From Triglochin maritima (Eukaryota; Streptophyta; Magnoliopsida; Alismatales; Juncaginaceae), in contig OY821786.1 in the NCBI GenBank assembly GCA_963682175.1, positions 28,170,501 through 28,234,500 on the forward strand: a DNA stretch of 64,000 nt. The letters run 5' to 3'. Shown one piece after another: positions 11,956 to 24,107 of the stretch. Numbering within the stretch: position 1 is the first letter of the stretch; every line of letters starts with the position of its first letter. The translations under genes and the position numbers were made by a program. The notes beneath the pieces were generated by a model. The model was not told the origin of the DNA, ran no database searches, and saw only the letters and a list, made by a program, of their open reading frames with translations.

Positions 11956-13477
11956 TGTTGGATCGTGTGGGTTATGGGTCCACAATTAAGGCTAATTAAC
12001 AAATTTAATCCTAAACAAACTCTACTTGCAAGCCAAAAGATGATGCAGCGGAATTTAAAACAAATACAAGCAAGTAAAGAAGAAATGATCAAACCACAAT
12101 CACACGGTGATTTTATAAAGGTTCGACACCCCACCCGGGTCCTAGTCCTCTCTTGTAAGCTCCGCTCGACTCCGCGAGCTCCGTCTACGTCTTCACTAAC
12201 CACTCCCCGTTCCGGGCCGGGAGAGAACGCCTTTTACAAAACAAACTCCGCGAACAACCTCGCGATCTTGACTTTCTTCTCTCACAATCCGAGAGGAATG
12301 CTTCGGGCTTTCACCGAAACCGTTACTTCACTTTGACAGCAACAAACTTGAGTGGAACACACTCTCTAAACTTGAGCACACTTGAATGGGATTGGATTTG
12401 TGATTAAAGTGTGGAAGGTTTGAAGCTTTGAGTGTGTTGGGTTTCTCTCTAATGTATTGGACAAGTATGAGTGGGAGAGTTGTGTTAAAATGTGTTTTAC
12501 AACTCTTTATATAGGCATTAGAGAGAATAGAGCCGTTGGGATTGATTGGGTATGAGTTGATGTGTGTTACACAAAACAGAAACTGCACGACCCAATTCTG
12601 GATGAATTTGGTCGACCGGATTGGGATGAACGGTCGACCGTTTGGCAGTTTTGAACTAAGTTCGGTCGACCGGTTAGGTAACGGTCGACCGCCCAACGCT
12701 ACGACTTAGGTACACTTAAGTCATCGGTCGAACACAAGAAAGGGTTCGGTCGACCGATTTCGTCCAGGCACTTTGGGGTTGACAAACAATTAGATATTCG
12801 GTCGACCGAAACAGGTCTAGCGGTCGACCGTTTTTCAACAGGAGATTCGGGTTTGTCAAGAGATGGACAAGCGGTCGACCGATCATGGTCCTCGGTCGAC
12901 CAATACATGAACTGTATTTGGGATATTTTTGGTTTAATCAGAATACGACCGTTGGGTATATACGACAAAAATAACGGCCGGAAAATTAAGTTCAAACGGT
13001 CGACCGAAAGCGAAGGTGCGGTCGACCGAAACTAGACATGGAAACACAAAACAGAATACTTGATCATCCGGTCGACCGAACGGCCTGTTGCGGTCGACCG
13101 AATGTGGGCAGACAGTTAGGGTTCAAGTTTAGTGTTTTCCGGTCTAAGTTTCGGTGATCTATTGAAGTCCAAATAATGTGAAATTTCGTGTGTGACTTCT
13201 ATGAGGAACCTAGTGTGTGTTTAAGTTGATTTTAGCTCAAGTATGCTCAATATACAGAAGTTCCTAAAGACTCAAAGAAATACAAAATACATGTCTTCAA
13301 ATGAGCTTAATTACATGTTTGACTTGATTTTTCTTTCTTCTTCGAGTCTTGATCACCTGTAGAGGTTAGCACAAAGCAATATGTATGCAATGCAATATGT
13401 GTGCTACTCTACATGATTATAATAAAGATTAGGTTGATTAAATCATCAAAACATAGATTAAGGCCAAAAAGCCAACA
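11956..13477 (-). mobile_element. Solo LTR, family C, copy C1
   Basis: The ends are TGTTGG...CCAACA with a perfect 5-bp TSD GTTTA (11951-11955, 13478-13482). Removing it restores the host LTR sequence as seen near 525-545. Transcription orientation is minus: on that strand the palindrome array is followed by TATATAAA (plus-strand 12506-12513) and then by R/U5. There is no internal region or primer site, so it is a solo LTR, the normal remnant of LTR-LTR recombination. The superfamily cannot be told from the LTR alone. Confidence 0.9.
12610..13099. repeat. Array of seven paired GGTCGACC palindromes (C1)
   Basis: GGTCGACC, mostly inside CGGTCGACCG, starts at 12610/12632, 12664/12683, 12726 (GGTCGAAC)/12748, 12800/12822, 12873/12894, 12998/13020 and 13070/13092. 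These are seven pairs with start-to-start spacings of 22, 19, 22, 22, 21, 22 and 22. The array lies in U3, about 97 bases upstream of the TATA box in LTR orientation. Inter-pair distances are irregular, so this is not a simple tandem repeat. Confidence 0.9.
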
Positions 13478-13615
13478 GTTTATAGTTTAATGAGTAGTGA
13501 GTAGTTTCATCCCTTTTTGGGGTGGAGGTGATGTAGAATATGTGATAGTGACGAGTTCTTTTATTTGTGTTATTTCATATGCTTAATGTAGATTTATACT
13601 TGTAGCAAGCTTAAA

Positions 13616-14332
13616 GATAAGTGCAAGCATAAAGATAAGTCTAGTTGTCTGTCTTGTTCATATAGTGAAGGAATTCCATGATCTCATTTTAGGAATCTAT
13701 AAGTGCTTAGCGTAAATCTCCAACCGCACGGATTTGGTTGTTGATTTCATTCAGTAAGTTCGACTTCACCTATTGAAATGCATGGATGTCATTTATGAGC
13801 TCTAGAATTCCTTGATCAACATTAATGTCGTTTAGGGAGCAAGCTGCCACGTTGACAAAGTTGCAGACCTCATATAGTCTTTTAGTCTGCAGACCTCGTG
13901 TAGAGCGCCTTAATAATCACAACATGTTAGCAAGGGGATCTAATCTCTATGTAAATTAAATCCACTGATAGTGGATTAAAGACGTGCTTAGCTAAATAAT
14001 CGAAGGAAAAAAATGCTAATCTAATGCTTCGTCAGAGCAAAGATTTGTGACGGTGTCTCGTCGGAGAAGGCAGTAACCCCACGCAGATTGAATGTATTAG
14101 CACAGAGCGAGCTGAAACATTGAATGAGGAGAAACTTTGATTTACTTATGGGGTTGCTTGAGCTCACCACCCAAGAATATATTATTCCATGCTTCCGACT
14201 CCAACCTCCTCGACTACTAGCTCCCGAGGGTGAGAATGTGAGGGAGGAGAGAGAGACTTGGGTCCCAGAGGGAGGTAAAATGCCCTCAATGTTGGGGTAT
14301 TCTTTCTATGTGACCTGGTTGCTTTTACCGAT
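13616..14332. other. Unassigned sequence left of the copia insertion
   Basis: About 700 bases match none of the repeat families in the window. Open frames are short (74 codons at 14124) and show no recognisable domain. Its continuation after the copia element is at 43711. It is the target DNA of the copia insertion and ends with the TSD CCGAT (14328-14332). Confidence 0.4.
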
Positions 14333-14687
14333 TATTGGTTTAATCTAAGGATTAAGATGATGTTTGCCCAAAGCACTGACACGTGGCGCACTCTCATTGG
14401 CTGCGCATTAGGGTTTATGGTGGGGCCATCTATATAAGGAGGGGAGCCTCCCATTGGATGGATAATTCGTGTGTGCAAACCCTAGCCCCACCATTCGTCC
14501 CTCCACATCCATCAAGCCAATCCGTGGACTCTTGGGTTGTGGACTCGTGCTTCTTCTCCAACAGAGTAGAAGACCGACCAGTGCTCCAGAGGATTCCGTG
14601 AGGTGATCGCCGATCCATTCCGCTGCCACAGGTTCTCTCCACCAAAGGTTATTCCGAACCTGTAGATTCAATCGTAGATTGCTAACA
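14333..14687 (+). mobile_element. Copia 5' LTR
   Basis: This 355-bp LTR has the TATA sequence CTATATAAGGAGG near 14431 and ends GATTGCTAACA directly before the primer site. It is 33 bases shorter than the 3' LTR, lacking one segment between two CCCTAGCC-type repeats. Its first bases are TATTGG rather than the canonical TGTTGG, and the 3' LTR shares this. Confidence 0.92.
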
Positions 14688-14688
14688 T

Positions 14689-14700
14689 TGGTATCAGAGT
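14689..14700 (+). other. Copia primer binding site (initiator tRNA-Met)
   Basis: TGGTATCAGAGT matches the plant copia primer site TGGTATCAGAGC with one terminal change. It is complementary to the 3' end of initiator tRNA-Met and starts one base after the LTR. Confidence 0.9.
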
Positions 14701-16692
14701 CATCTTGGTCACCGCCGAATTTTTGGGCACTTTCTTATTTCATATATGTTGAAATAATTTCTGTAGCTTTTGAGAGAAATCGCATACATGTGTAGTTTTT
14801 TTCTCTTCATCATGCGCCTAGGGTTTGATGCCATTTTTTCTCACCCTTGTGCATGTTTTTCTTGATTCATTTCATTACATGCGAATTGTATTACAAGTTT
14901 CATCATTATTTCATTCTTGCGCATAGCTTAGATTTTATTTTATGCATGTACCTAGGGATACATGTTAATCTATGTTTGTTGCGCATATTTCTTTCACCCT
15001 TGAAGCTTGCGGCTAGAGTTTGTTTGTTGTTGATTATATGCACATATATGTTGTTTGAAATATGATGATAATTTTACAAGAGTTAATTATTGCATGTATC
15101 ATATAATGTGATCATATATTTCGGATGGTATGATTTGATTGTGCATTTTTTTAAACTCTTGTACATACATCTAAGGTTAGATGCTCGTTGCCTTATTCAT
15201 GTATATGTAATTTTTAATCACATGTGCATGCATCTAGGATTAGATGTTGATTGCAAAATCATGCACATACATGTATATTGAGTTACCATATTGTATATTT
15301 CAGATTTTTGGAATGAGAGCATTCATTTCATTTGAAATATTTCCTTTATGATTGAATGCACATATCTGTTAATCTCATCAAGGATTTTCGGATTTCTTTT
15401 GGAATGATTGCATGCATTTCATTTGAAATATTTCCTTTATGATTGAATGCACATATATGTTAATCTCATTAAGGATTTTCGGATTTCTTTTGGAATGATT
15501 GCATGCATTTCATTTGAAATATTTCCTTTTCATCAAATGTGCATATATGTGATGCCATCCACCAAAGAATTTCGAATTTTTCTTTCCATTACAAGTAGCA
15601 TAATTATTGTTGATTGCATGCTTATATTGATTATGGAAAGATTGGCGAATTCTGAATTTTTAGGAGATATTATGGGCTGGAATTTTATTGCCTTAAAAAT
15701 ATGTTTGGATGCTTTCCTTTGATGCAAATATATGTGTTACTCTCCACCATATAATTTCGTATTTTTTCTTTCCTAATCAAAGTAGGATAATTTTGTGATA
15801 TCATGATTATATTGATTAGGGAAAGAAGAAAAAAAATTCTATTTTGAGAATGATTATTGTGGAGATTGGTTGTCATTACCTAACACGTTTTTTGCCCTAT
15901 TTTCGTGCACAATTCATGCATTGTTTCCTTATTCATCACTTCCTTATTGTTTGAATGAGGTGCACACTTTATGGTATTTTTTTTCATACGTCGGATTGTG
16001 CTAACGTATGGAAAGATTGTGCTTGTATGGAATGAATGATTACTGATTTTATTTACCGCCTTATTGAGAGATGAGCGTAATTTCATTCATTCATTTCCAT
16101 TTGCAATAGTTATCGCAATGGGCTGTAATATTTATGGACTGTAATAATTATGGAATGTAATAATTATGGACTGTGGACTGTTTATTGCCCTAAGGAGACA
16201 AGGGGCTCCTTTATTTTTATTATTGTGATATTATTGCTATAAGACTCATGCAGGTTCCCGTCGACGAGGCTAAATCCCTAATGGGGATCATTAGCTCGAT
16301 ATGGAAGTAATGTAGTAATCATATCTGTGTGATGTGGATTGGATTTTTTTTAAACCATTTTTGGGAACTCGCATGCCTAGTGGCAGTTGCAAGGTAGAAG
16401 TGTTTTGTGTAAACCACCTTGCAACCGACAGCAAATATCCTTTTTATTTGCTGATTTACCATGATTTAAAACATTTTTTTTGGGTCATTAAATCATGATG
16501 GAGCTCAATATCTAGATTAGTAAAATGGCTTTATTAACTATTGCATGAGGATTTGATCGAATGCTTTATGTTTTCTTTTGGTCTGAATGCTATAGCTATT
16601 AAGTCAGTTTATTCTTTATGATTATTGTAGCTCGTTATATTTTATGCTAGAACTCATGTATCACTATGTATTTTGAATGTCCTAGATTCTTT
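14701..16692 (+). other. Copia leader, non-coding
   Basis: A 2-kb AT-rich leader without a coding frame. It contains an internal near-duplicate: ATTTCATTTGAAATATTTCC with ATGATTGAATGCACATAT recurs at about 15325, 15417 and 15508. CATGCA-like words are frequent. No gene is seen. Confidence 0.7.
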
Positions 16693-17924
16693 ATGGCTGC
16701 TTCCAAAAGCATTGTCGCTGATCTGACTCGAGGAGATAAACTCAATGAAGGAATTACGATCTGTGGCATCGTAAAATTGAGTATCTCTTAGAGGATCAGG
16801 ACATGTTAGAAAACATAAACCAATCTATGTCTCCCCTCGAGGAGGGGAATACTGCGCAACATCGCAAAAACTTGGATGTTTATAATGCATGGAAAAAGAA
16901 AGACCGAATTGCTCGAATCACAATTCTAAGTTCAATGAGGGACGATTTGTTGCTGCGGTTCGAAAAGTTTCGAACTGCAAAGGCCTTGTGGGAAGCTGTG
17001 AAGTTTCAGTACGGAGTGACCTCCGTCACAAGGGCCCGCCAGCTTGGGCTCATGTTTGATGGGTATAAAATGTGCCAAGGTCACACGATGAGGCAACATA
17101 TTACCGTAATGTCAAACATGATTAGCGAGCTGAGCGCTGCCGGTCGTGCTAAGACCGATGAGGAGCAAGTGTCTGCTCTCATCAGATCATTGCCTTCGAA
17201 GAATTGGGAGCATATGAAGGTCCATCTGACTCATGCTGATGACATCAGGACATTTGACCAGGCCGCAAAACACCTAGAGCTGGAGGAGGACCGCATGCTT
17301 GCGGAAGCCCCTCTAACTGAAGTGTTTGCTGCTGAAGCTGGCTCTCCTCGGAGGAGTGCAGGTTTTAAGCGCAAAAGAGATAGAGCTCAGGGTTTTAAAG
17401 GCAAGAAGGGTACAAATAAGAACAAAACAGAAAACAAAGCTGGAAAGAAACGACCACGAGGATCCAGAGGTGGGAAAGATAAGTCTAATGTGACTTGTTT
17501 TAACTGCCGAAAGACTGGACATTTTGCTCGTGAGTGCACTGAGCTAAAGGTAATTACTGTGTGTAATCCCTCGAATTGTAACGTGACTAGTTCTGTGATG
17601 CTCACTGATCATTCTGCTGTATGGATTGTGGATTCAGGTGCCACGGACCACGTAACAAAGGATCGTTCTGCCTTCGTGGAATATCGCCGTGTTCCAAGTG
17701 GGAGGCGAATAAACATGGCAAACAACACTAGCATTGAAGTTTTTGGAGTTGGCACATGCAAAGTGGCTTTGCGAAGTGGCCGGATCCTATTACTTCACGA
17801 CGTGTTGTATGCACCAGCTATACGGCGAAATATTATTTCTTTTGTTGTTTTGATGAGACATTGTTTTAAAGTTGTTTTTGAGAACAATGATATGGGTTTA
17901 TACCTTTCTAACATTTATTATTGA
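16693..17924 (+). pseudogene. Copia gag and protease, frameshifted
   Basis: Gag starts at the ATG of MAASKSIVADLTRGDKLNEG. A one-base loss near 16757 shifts the frame, and the remaining 373 codons (16803-17924) are open. Gag capsid-like sequence is followed by a Lys/Arg-rich stretch and a CCHC knuckle (C232, C235, H240, C245 of the 373-residue frame) for RNA packaging. The protease active site DSGA is at residues 277-280 (VWIVDSGATDH), the usual copia form. The frame ends at a TGA in ...NIYY where homologues read through, and the integrase part continues in the same frame. The product would be the virus-like-particle polyprotein. Confidence 0.92.
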
Positions 17925-18488
17925 CGTGCTTTTCTTTCAGACGGTTTTATTGTGTTGGACGCAATTTATGATTTCAATCGTAATACTAGTGCCTTTTTGA
18001 GCCAAAGTTCCATGAATAATGATCCAGTTATGTGGCATGCTAGACTAGGTCACATTGGTGTTGACCATATGAACAGGTTGGCAAAGGAGGGGGTATTAGG
18101 AGAATACTCCAAATTTGAATTGCCGACCTGTGAATCTTGTCTAACTGGAAAGGAAACTAGAAAACCGTTCGGAAAAGCCATTAGGGCTACTTCTCCTTTA
18201 GAACCAATTCACTCAGATATTTGTGGACCTTTGAATGTGCGTACTAGACATGGACAAAGTTACTTCATCACATTCATTGATGACTTCACTAGATATGGTC
18301 ATATTTATCTTATTTCTCACAAGTCAGAAGCTCTTGAACGTTTTAAGAAATTCATGAGCTTAGTTGAGAATCAGTTGGATAATAAGATAAAAACTCTTAG
18401 AATGGATAGAGGTGGTGAGTATCTCTCCATAATGTTCAAGGAGTTATGTGATGAAAATTGGATATCTAGACAACTCACTATGCCTTAT
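17925..18488 (+). pseudogene. Copia integrase, N-terminal part
   Basis: In frame with gag-protease after one stop. The pre-integrase HHCC domain is visible (MWHARLGHIG ... CESCLTGK). The catalytic core follows with SDICGPL (first Asp), FIDDFTRYG and RMDRGGEY (second Asp). Coding is cut at TMPY by an LTR insertion. After the LTR and the repeated CTTAT the frame resumes as YTPQQNGV (19892 and again 32437). The integrase would insert cDNA into the genome. Confidence 0.92.
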
Positions 18489-19891
18489 TGATTGACATCA
18501 TTTCATGCTTATATTTGTATCTTATATCCATTATCTTTCACCTAAACAAAGTTATGCTATGAGTTTTATGTTTAGTTTTCAGGAATAAATAGGTTTGAAG
18601 AGATGAAACATAAAAGGACCCAAAAGCTGGGAAAAAGGACTGGGATTGTGAGATCTGGGGACCAAGATGCAAGGGAGAAGGACCTGAACGCAAGACAGAG
18701 GGACCTAAGAGCAAAACAGAATACTTCACACCATCATGGGGAGTATTTTAAAAATAGGATTCGGGTCGGAGCTCCAATAAATGAAGTAGATGCATCTAAG
18801 ACCCCCAAATACACTAAGCAAAGCCCAGAACAAATTCCAGATGGATCCGGACTTTTTAGACCGCCAATGGGCGGTCCAAGACCGCTAATTGGCGGTCACT
18901 TTTGGCCCAAATCCGCTAAGATTTCTCTGGGTTACGTATTAGTGTGTATTTAGTCCATTTCTGGTATTTGTTTAGTCCCACATCGGGGGATTGTCCCGGA
19001 TTAGCTTTTTCCATGCCTATAAATAGAACTCTTCACCTCCTATTGTAACCACTCCATATTTTAAGTGGCTATTCTTCCTACTAGAAGTGAGGCCTTGAAG
19101 CACACACTAAAGTAGGAGGATGCAATTTTTAATGTGAGTCATTTTAATACAAGTTTTCTTTATTATGTTGTTTGTTTTATGTTTCTTGTTTTGCTTTGCT
19201 TAATCTCATTTCATTAGTTTTATTAGCTTAGTTAATATGCTTTCTTTGTTTAGTTTAATAATTAGTGTAATGTTTAGTGAGTAGTGCCATCCCCTTTGGG
19301 GGGTGGAGTAGATGTACATACATGCAAATGAGAATGGATTGAATGCTTTATTTCAATTGTGTTGATAAAACATGAATGTATGCTTGCTTGTTTAGGATAG
19401 AATTTATAACTTCATGAGTTTTGCCAAAATGATTAGACACCTCTCATGCTTGTTTAGGTTCTGAAATAAACATCTTGCATATGTAAATGTTAATCAACTA
19501 AGTTGGTGAATAGATTGATAGGTTTTGCGACAACATTTAGACACTTCCTATGCATGATAACACCACCTTAATTTGTGCTTAAAGAATGTGTTCAACACCC
19601 ACCTCTTTGCTTGTGTGTACTCACTCCACCCCTTAGGGGTTTTCCCATTTCTGTATTCCAACATTCTTCTTTTGTTCTTAGCTTAGTTATTATTTTATTG
19701 TTTGGTTCTTCCTTTCGCATTTCCTACTTCTTAGCGTAGTATAGAGTAAAGTAGCATAAACATCTTTCTCCCCCTATTTTTGCCACTTGATTTCGTACAA
19801 ACAAGAGGCTACTCACCTCCCTGAGGACGACCCGTACTTGCCACTGCTTCATCGCGGCCGTGCACTTGTGGTTTAATTAAAACGTTCAACA
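18489..19891 (+). mobile_element. Gypsy LTR (family A) inserted in copia integrase
   Basis: This 1403-bp LTR, TGATTGAC...GTTCAACA, has TSD CTTAT at 18484-18488 and 19892-19896, so excision restores TMPYTPQQNG. Paired 18-bp palindromes occur at 18859 and 18880 (21 bases apart), with the TATA box TATAAATA at 19018-19025, 121 bases further on. At this site it stands alone, but LTRs of almost the same length and sequence at 24108 and 31035 bracket a full gypsy element. The second of those is also followed by CTTAT and copia integrase. Confidence 0.93.
19018..19025 (+). promoter_or_regulatory. LTR TATA box
   Basis: TATAAATA in the context ATGCCTATAAATAGAACTC is conserved in all family-A LTRs here (for example 24657 and 31564, and on the minus strand at 40616-40623). 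It sits 121 bases downstream of the palindrome pair, which places the pair in U3. Confidence 0.75.
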
Positions 19892-21670
19892 CTTATACTC
19901 CTCAGCAAAATGGTGTTGCCAAGAGAAGGAATAGAACGTTGCTAGACATGGTTAGATCCATGATGGCGCATGCGAGCTTGCCAATTTCGTTTTGGGGAGA
20001 TGCTCTAATGACTGCTGCCTATACCCTCAATAGAGTTCCGACAAAATCGGTTCCCTCAACTCCATATGAGGTATGGACAGGACAGAAGCCTGATTTTAGT
20101 CTGCTGCGTCCTTAGGGATGCGCGGCATACATTCATTCTACTAGTCACCGATATGGAAAACTAGGACCTAGAGGGAAAAAGTGTATCTTTGTAAAATACA
20201 GTGATCTCTCCAAAGGTAATGTTTTTATCGGGGTAGACGAGAATGAAAGAAGAACGGAACTGGAGTCTAGGGATGCCACATTCTTGGAAAATGATTTTCC
20301 AACCCTTGCTGGAGCTATCAAAGAGTCAGTGGACTTCTTTGAACAACAAGATGAGGACATTGCCACTCCACGGGATCATGATCTGGAAGTTGAACATGAG
20401 GTTCCACTAGTCGATCCTAGTGGGAGCAGCAATGCTGAGGATCCGATAGCTCTCACGGAGGATGAGCCATCAGATACCCATCAGCGTCGAAATAAACGCG
20501 GGCTCATTCGTCGTAGGCGATTTCGCTTAGAGGAAGAGGCCCTCATGATAGCTCAAGAAGAAATTGATTATGAATCATCTGGGATGATAGTAATCGATGA
20601 GCAAGAACCGGAGACCTTGAAAGAGGCTTTGGAAGGTCCAAATGCTAAAGAGTGGTTAGAAGCTATAAAGGAAGAGTTGGAGTTGATGAAAGTTAATCGA
20701 GTCTGGGACTTGGTCGACTTACCGCCGAACCGAAAGGCCATTGGGGCTAAGTGGATCCTGAAGATTAAGAGGAAGGCGGATGGATCTATTGATAGATTCA
20801 AGGCTAGACTGGTAGCTAAAGGCTACACCCAAAGAGAAGGCGTGGATTTTGAGGAAACCTTTTCACCCGTGGTTAGGTTTGCCTCCATCCGCCTTCTACT
20901 AGCTATTGTAGCTCAGATGGACTTAGAGCTTTACCAAATGGATGTAAAGACTATTTTTCTCAATGCACAACTTAAGGAGGAGATCTATATGGATCAACCT
21001 CAAGGTTTTGAAGTCAAAGGACAAGAGCACAAAGTGTGCAAGCTCAATAAGTCCTTATATAGCTTAAAACAAGCGTCTAAACAGTGAAACATTCGCTTCC
21101 ATCAAGCTATATCAGAGAATGCGTTCTCTATGCTTGAGGAAGATCACTGTGTGTACATTAAGAGATCCAATGGTAATTTTGTCATTCTGACCTTGTATGT
21201 TGATGACATACTCATGGCTGGCAATAGTAAAGAGTTTCTGAAATCCACTAAAGAGTGGTTGTCCTCCACGTTTGATATGAAGGACATGGGTGAAGCTAGC
21301 TACGTCCTTGGTGTCAAGATTGTTAGAGATAGGTCCAAGAGACTTCTGGGATTGTCTCAAGAGACTTATATTAACAACGTCTTAAAGAAATACCATATGG
21401 ACAAATGCAAACCAATCGACACTCCTGTTGAGAAGGGTTTGCACTTAAGCCTTGATAAGCATCCTGAGACTCCTGAAGAGAAGGCCAAAATGAGCAAGGT
21501 TCCATACTCCAATGTTGTGGGAAGCCTTATGTACGCTATGATGTGTACTAGGCTAGACATTTGTTATGCTGTGGGCATGGTGAATCGATACCAGTCCAAC
21601 CCAAGCATGGAGCACTGGAAGGCGGTCAAGAGAATCATGAGATACCTCAGAGGAACGAGTAACTACATGC
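19892..21670 (+). pseudogene. Copia integrase C-part and RT, copy 1
   Basis: It begins [16 protein letters not shown]. The catalytic Glu expected after NGVA is Lys here but Glu in copy 2. An in-frame TAG follows LLRP. The RT domain runs from [10 protein letters not shown] through [11 protein letters not shown], then a TGA replaces the Trp of RQW, then LYVDDIL carries the catalytic YVDD (about 21196). The sequence ends abruptly at SNYM (about 21669), and gypsy protease sequence follows without any LTR end or TSD. This is a truncated duplicate of the 32437-41558 segment. Confidence 0.92.
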
Positions 21671-22714
21671 AAATATCAGCTCACTTTTGTCCAATCCCAC
21701 CTACATAAAATACAAGGACCCTGGGTGTCCTACTATTCAGTGTACGATAGGGGACACTAGAATGAGCAATGTTTTGCTTGATTTAGGATCAGCGGTCAAC
21801 CTCCTCCCATTCTCTGTTTATCAACAGTTGAACATGGGAAATTGAAACCAACTAAGATCACCCTCCAATTGGCAGATAGATCCATTCGTATTCCCATGGG
21901 GATTATCGAGGACGTGCTTATCAAAGTTGGAGATTTTATATTTCCAGTCGATTTTTTTGTCCTCGATACCAATCCTGTTGCGAACACCCACTCTCAAATA
22001 CCTTTGATTTTGGGTAGACCATTTCTGGCAACCTCCAATGCCTTGATTAATTGTAGAAATGGTCTCATGAAGCTCTCATTCGGTAACATGAGTGCCGAGT
22101 TTCATGTGTTCAACTCTGGTAAGCAACAGGAACCCATGGATGAACCTTTAAATCTAAATCTCATCCGCCAATTGGAGAAAGCACCACAAACTCAGCGAAC
22201 ACCCCTAACCCCAATGCAACCTGTTGAAAATGTTCGTGGGCCCAACGAAAACTCATTGTCTGTCTTCGCAATGCAACAGAGTGAGCTGGCCTCGAACATG
22301 AATGTCCAAAGGGAGTGTTCGTTGCATGATTCAGTTGAGAGTACTAGTGAGAGTGAGACACCTCATCATATGCCTATACCAGAAGGTGTCTCTACCTCAT
22401 GTCTCATGGCCATTGAGCCATTTGAGCTTCATATTGACTCCAACAAGGACCCACCTCTGACCGAGCTTATGCTTGATGATCTAAATGATGGTGGGAGGTC
22501 CTTGTTGGATGACTTGGGGAGCAGCCCCGTTCTTAGCGATGCAGGTCTGCTGCATCCATCGAATGAGCCTGAGGAACTCATTCCGATGCACTTGCCTATT
22601 GGTTGGAGGGTTTTCTTCAATGAGCATCGATTGTTGTGGGCCCCAACCCTTGTGTACTTGGGCACAATCTCTTCACGTATTTATCTCCCTTCTTCAGCTT
22701 CTCACAGGTTTTGA
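21671..22714 (+). pseudogene. Gypsy aspartic protease, truncated duplicate
   Basis: Nearly identical to 28291-29434. It starts inside the protease (ISSLL-like) fused to copia RT. A one-base loss near 21839 (GGGAAATTG versus GGGAGAATTG) breaks the frame after VYQQLNMG. Near 22625 about 317 bases are missing, which removes most of the GWRV-type tail and the A-rich spacer. The DLGS active site and ILGRPFLAT are both present but in different frames. Confidence 0.9.
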
Positions 22715-24107
22715 GGGAATTTGGGTTTGTGTCCATCAACATGACCCTGAACGTCCCTTTGTACTTCATGTTGGTGAGATCTTTCCTTTTTCATGCATAT
22801 CTACATGTAGTATCTTGTTCACATTCATTGAGGACAATGCATGAAGTAGGTGTGGGGGGTGTTTTACGTGTGTACATAGTCGAGTCTTTTCTTTTGATTT
22901 TTTGTTTTCTTTTGTGTGCATTGTTACGGTCATGTTAGTTTGCCGCATTTAATATCGATATATCTGCTTGCCATGATCCTTGGGTGACTTGTCTTCTTTT
23001 GCTTGCCTAGTGCTTTAAAATTTCACATTTCTTTCAAAATTTTCATGTGTTTGCGAAAGAAAATGTTTTTTGTAGGTTTTGCGTGTGTTTAGCATGTGCA
23101 AAACCGTTGAGAGGCAAAGTAAAAAGAAAGCTCCCAAAATTGTCTTGAACTTGATGCATTAGGATTTCTAGTTTACTGGCTTTAGGTCTTATCGAGTCGT
23201 TAGGATGCACCCCGGTTTTCCCTCGGGGGACGTGTAATCATAGGGTTTTAGCACTCAAACATTTAAAGAAGTCCACCCTGAACCTAGTGAGTCAAATAAT
23301 TCGTGTCTGTTAGTATAAGGAAGTTTGTCGTAGTTAAGTGCCCTTAATCTCTTTTTGTGAAACTTAAGTGTAGGGGTTTTGGTTCCCATGTAGATAAATA
23401 AATAAGTGGTGTTCTCTCTTCTCGCATGACTCCTATCACTCAGGAAAGTAGGTCACAGGGGACTTTGTGCCTGGTGCTTTCGAGTCATCTGACTTGGGAT
23501 GCACCGACCGAACTCCCGTTCCACGGGTGGTAGGGATCGCCCTATGTGGAGATTTGGGGGAAGGTGTACGTGATAGTGTAAGTCCTCATAGGCAATGATG
23601 CACGAAACCTGACCCTGGGAGAATCAAACACCAACCAATAAAATGCTCCAATGAAAAAGAAAAAAATGATGAAAGAAAAAAAAAGCAAATAAGAACCAAA
23701 ATGGACTCTACACATTGTATCACATTCAGAAGTCAAGGTTGCCCATGTCTTTCACTTAAGTCCTTAACTAACTCTCACGAATAACTCATTAGGCTTGGTG
23801 TGTGGACCGATTACATATATAGAGTCGGCCCGTAGTATTACCGTGTCCCATGATCGACAATATGAGTCCAACGAGTCGTGTAGCTAGATTGATTAATGCA
23901 TCTTGTTCGGATTTTGTGGGTATATCCGTTGAAAACCCTCAGGAGACAACACTCCTCCTCTTTGGCGACAAGGAGGTTTAACGACTTGTTGCACGTGCTA
24001 AGTGCAACCGTGATTCCTACGAAAGTGAGTTAGGATTTCTTGATTTCGTATGTTTTTCTCTTTCTTTGTTTTTCTCGGGACTAGCAAAAGTTAGGTGTGG
24101 GGGTATT
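22715..24107 (+). other. Gypsy 3' UTR with polypurine tract
   Basis: Closely matches 29640-31034. It has the conserved CACCGACCGAACTCCCGTT block and ends AAAGTTAGGTGTGGGGGTATT, the likely plus-strand primer. Non-coding. Confidence 0.8.

Larger units (their letters stand above)
11204..13615 (+). mobile_element. 3' LTR of E2, truncated and interrupted
   Basis: The LTR starts TGATTGACATCATATCATGC after the polypurine tract and has the TATA block CTATAAATAGAAG near 11708. It is split at 11955/13478 by a solo LTR of another family and resumes at TAGTTTAATGAGTAGTGAG. Homology stops around 13615, so the LTR end is missing. Confidence 0.8.

Noticed and set aside
12610..13099. CRISPR-like array because of regularly repeated GGTCGACC
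   Set aside because: The repeats are 8-10-bp palindromes with irregular inter-pair gaps inside a solo LTR with TSD. There are no 24-47-bp repeats and no cas genes, and the DNA is plant.
18603..18953. Protein-coding frame of 116 codons repeated at 24266 and 31193
   Set aside because: It lies in U3 of the gypsy LTR across the palindromes. It recurs because the LTR is repeated, not because a protein is conserved.
20284..21087. Copia RT as an active enzyme
   Set aside because: The nearby TAG, the TGA in the RQW position and the missing C-terminus show it is a pseudogene despite the intact YVDD motif.
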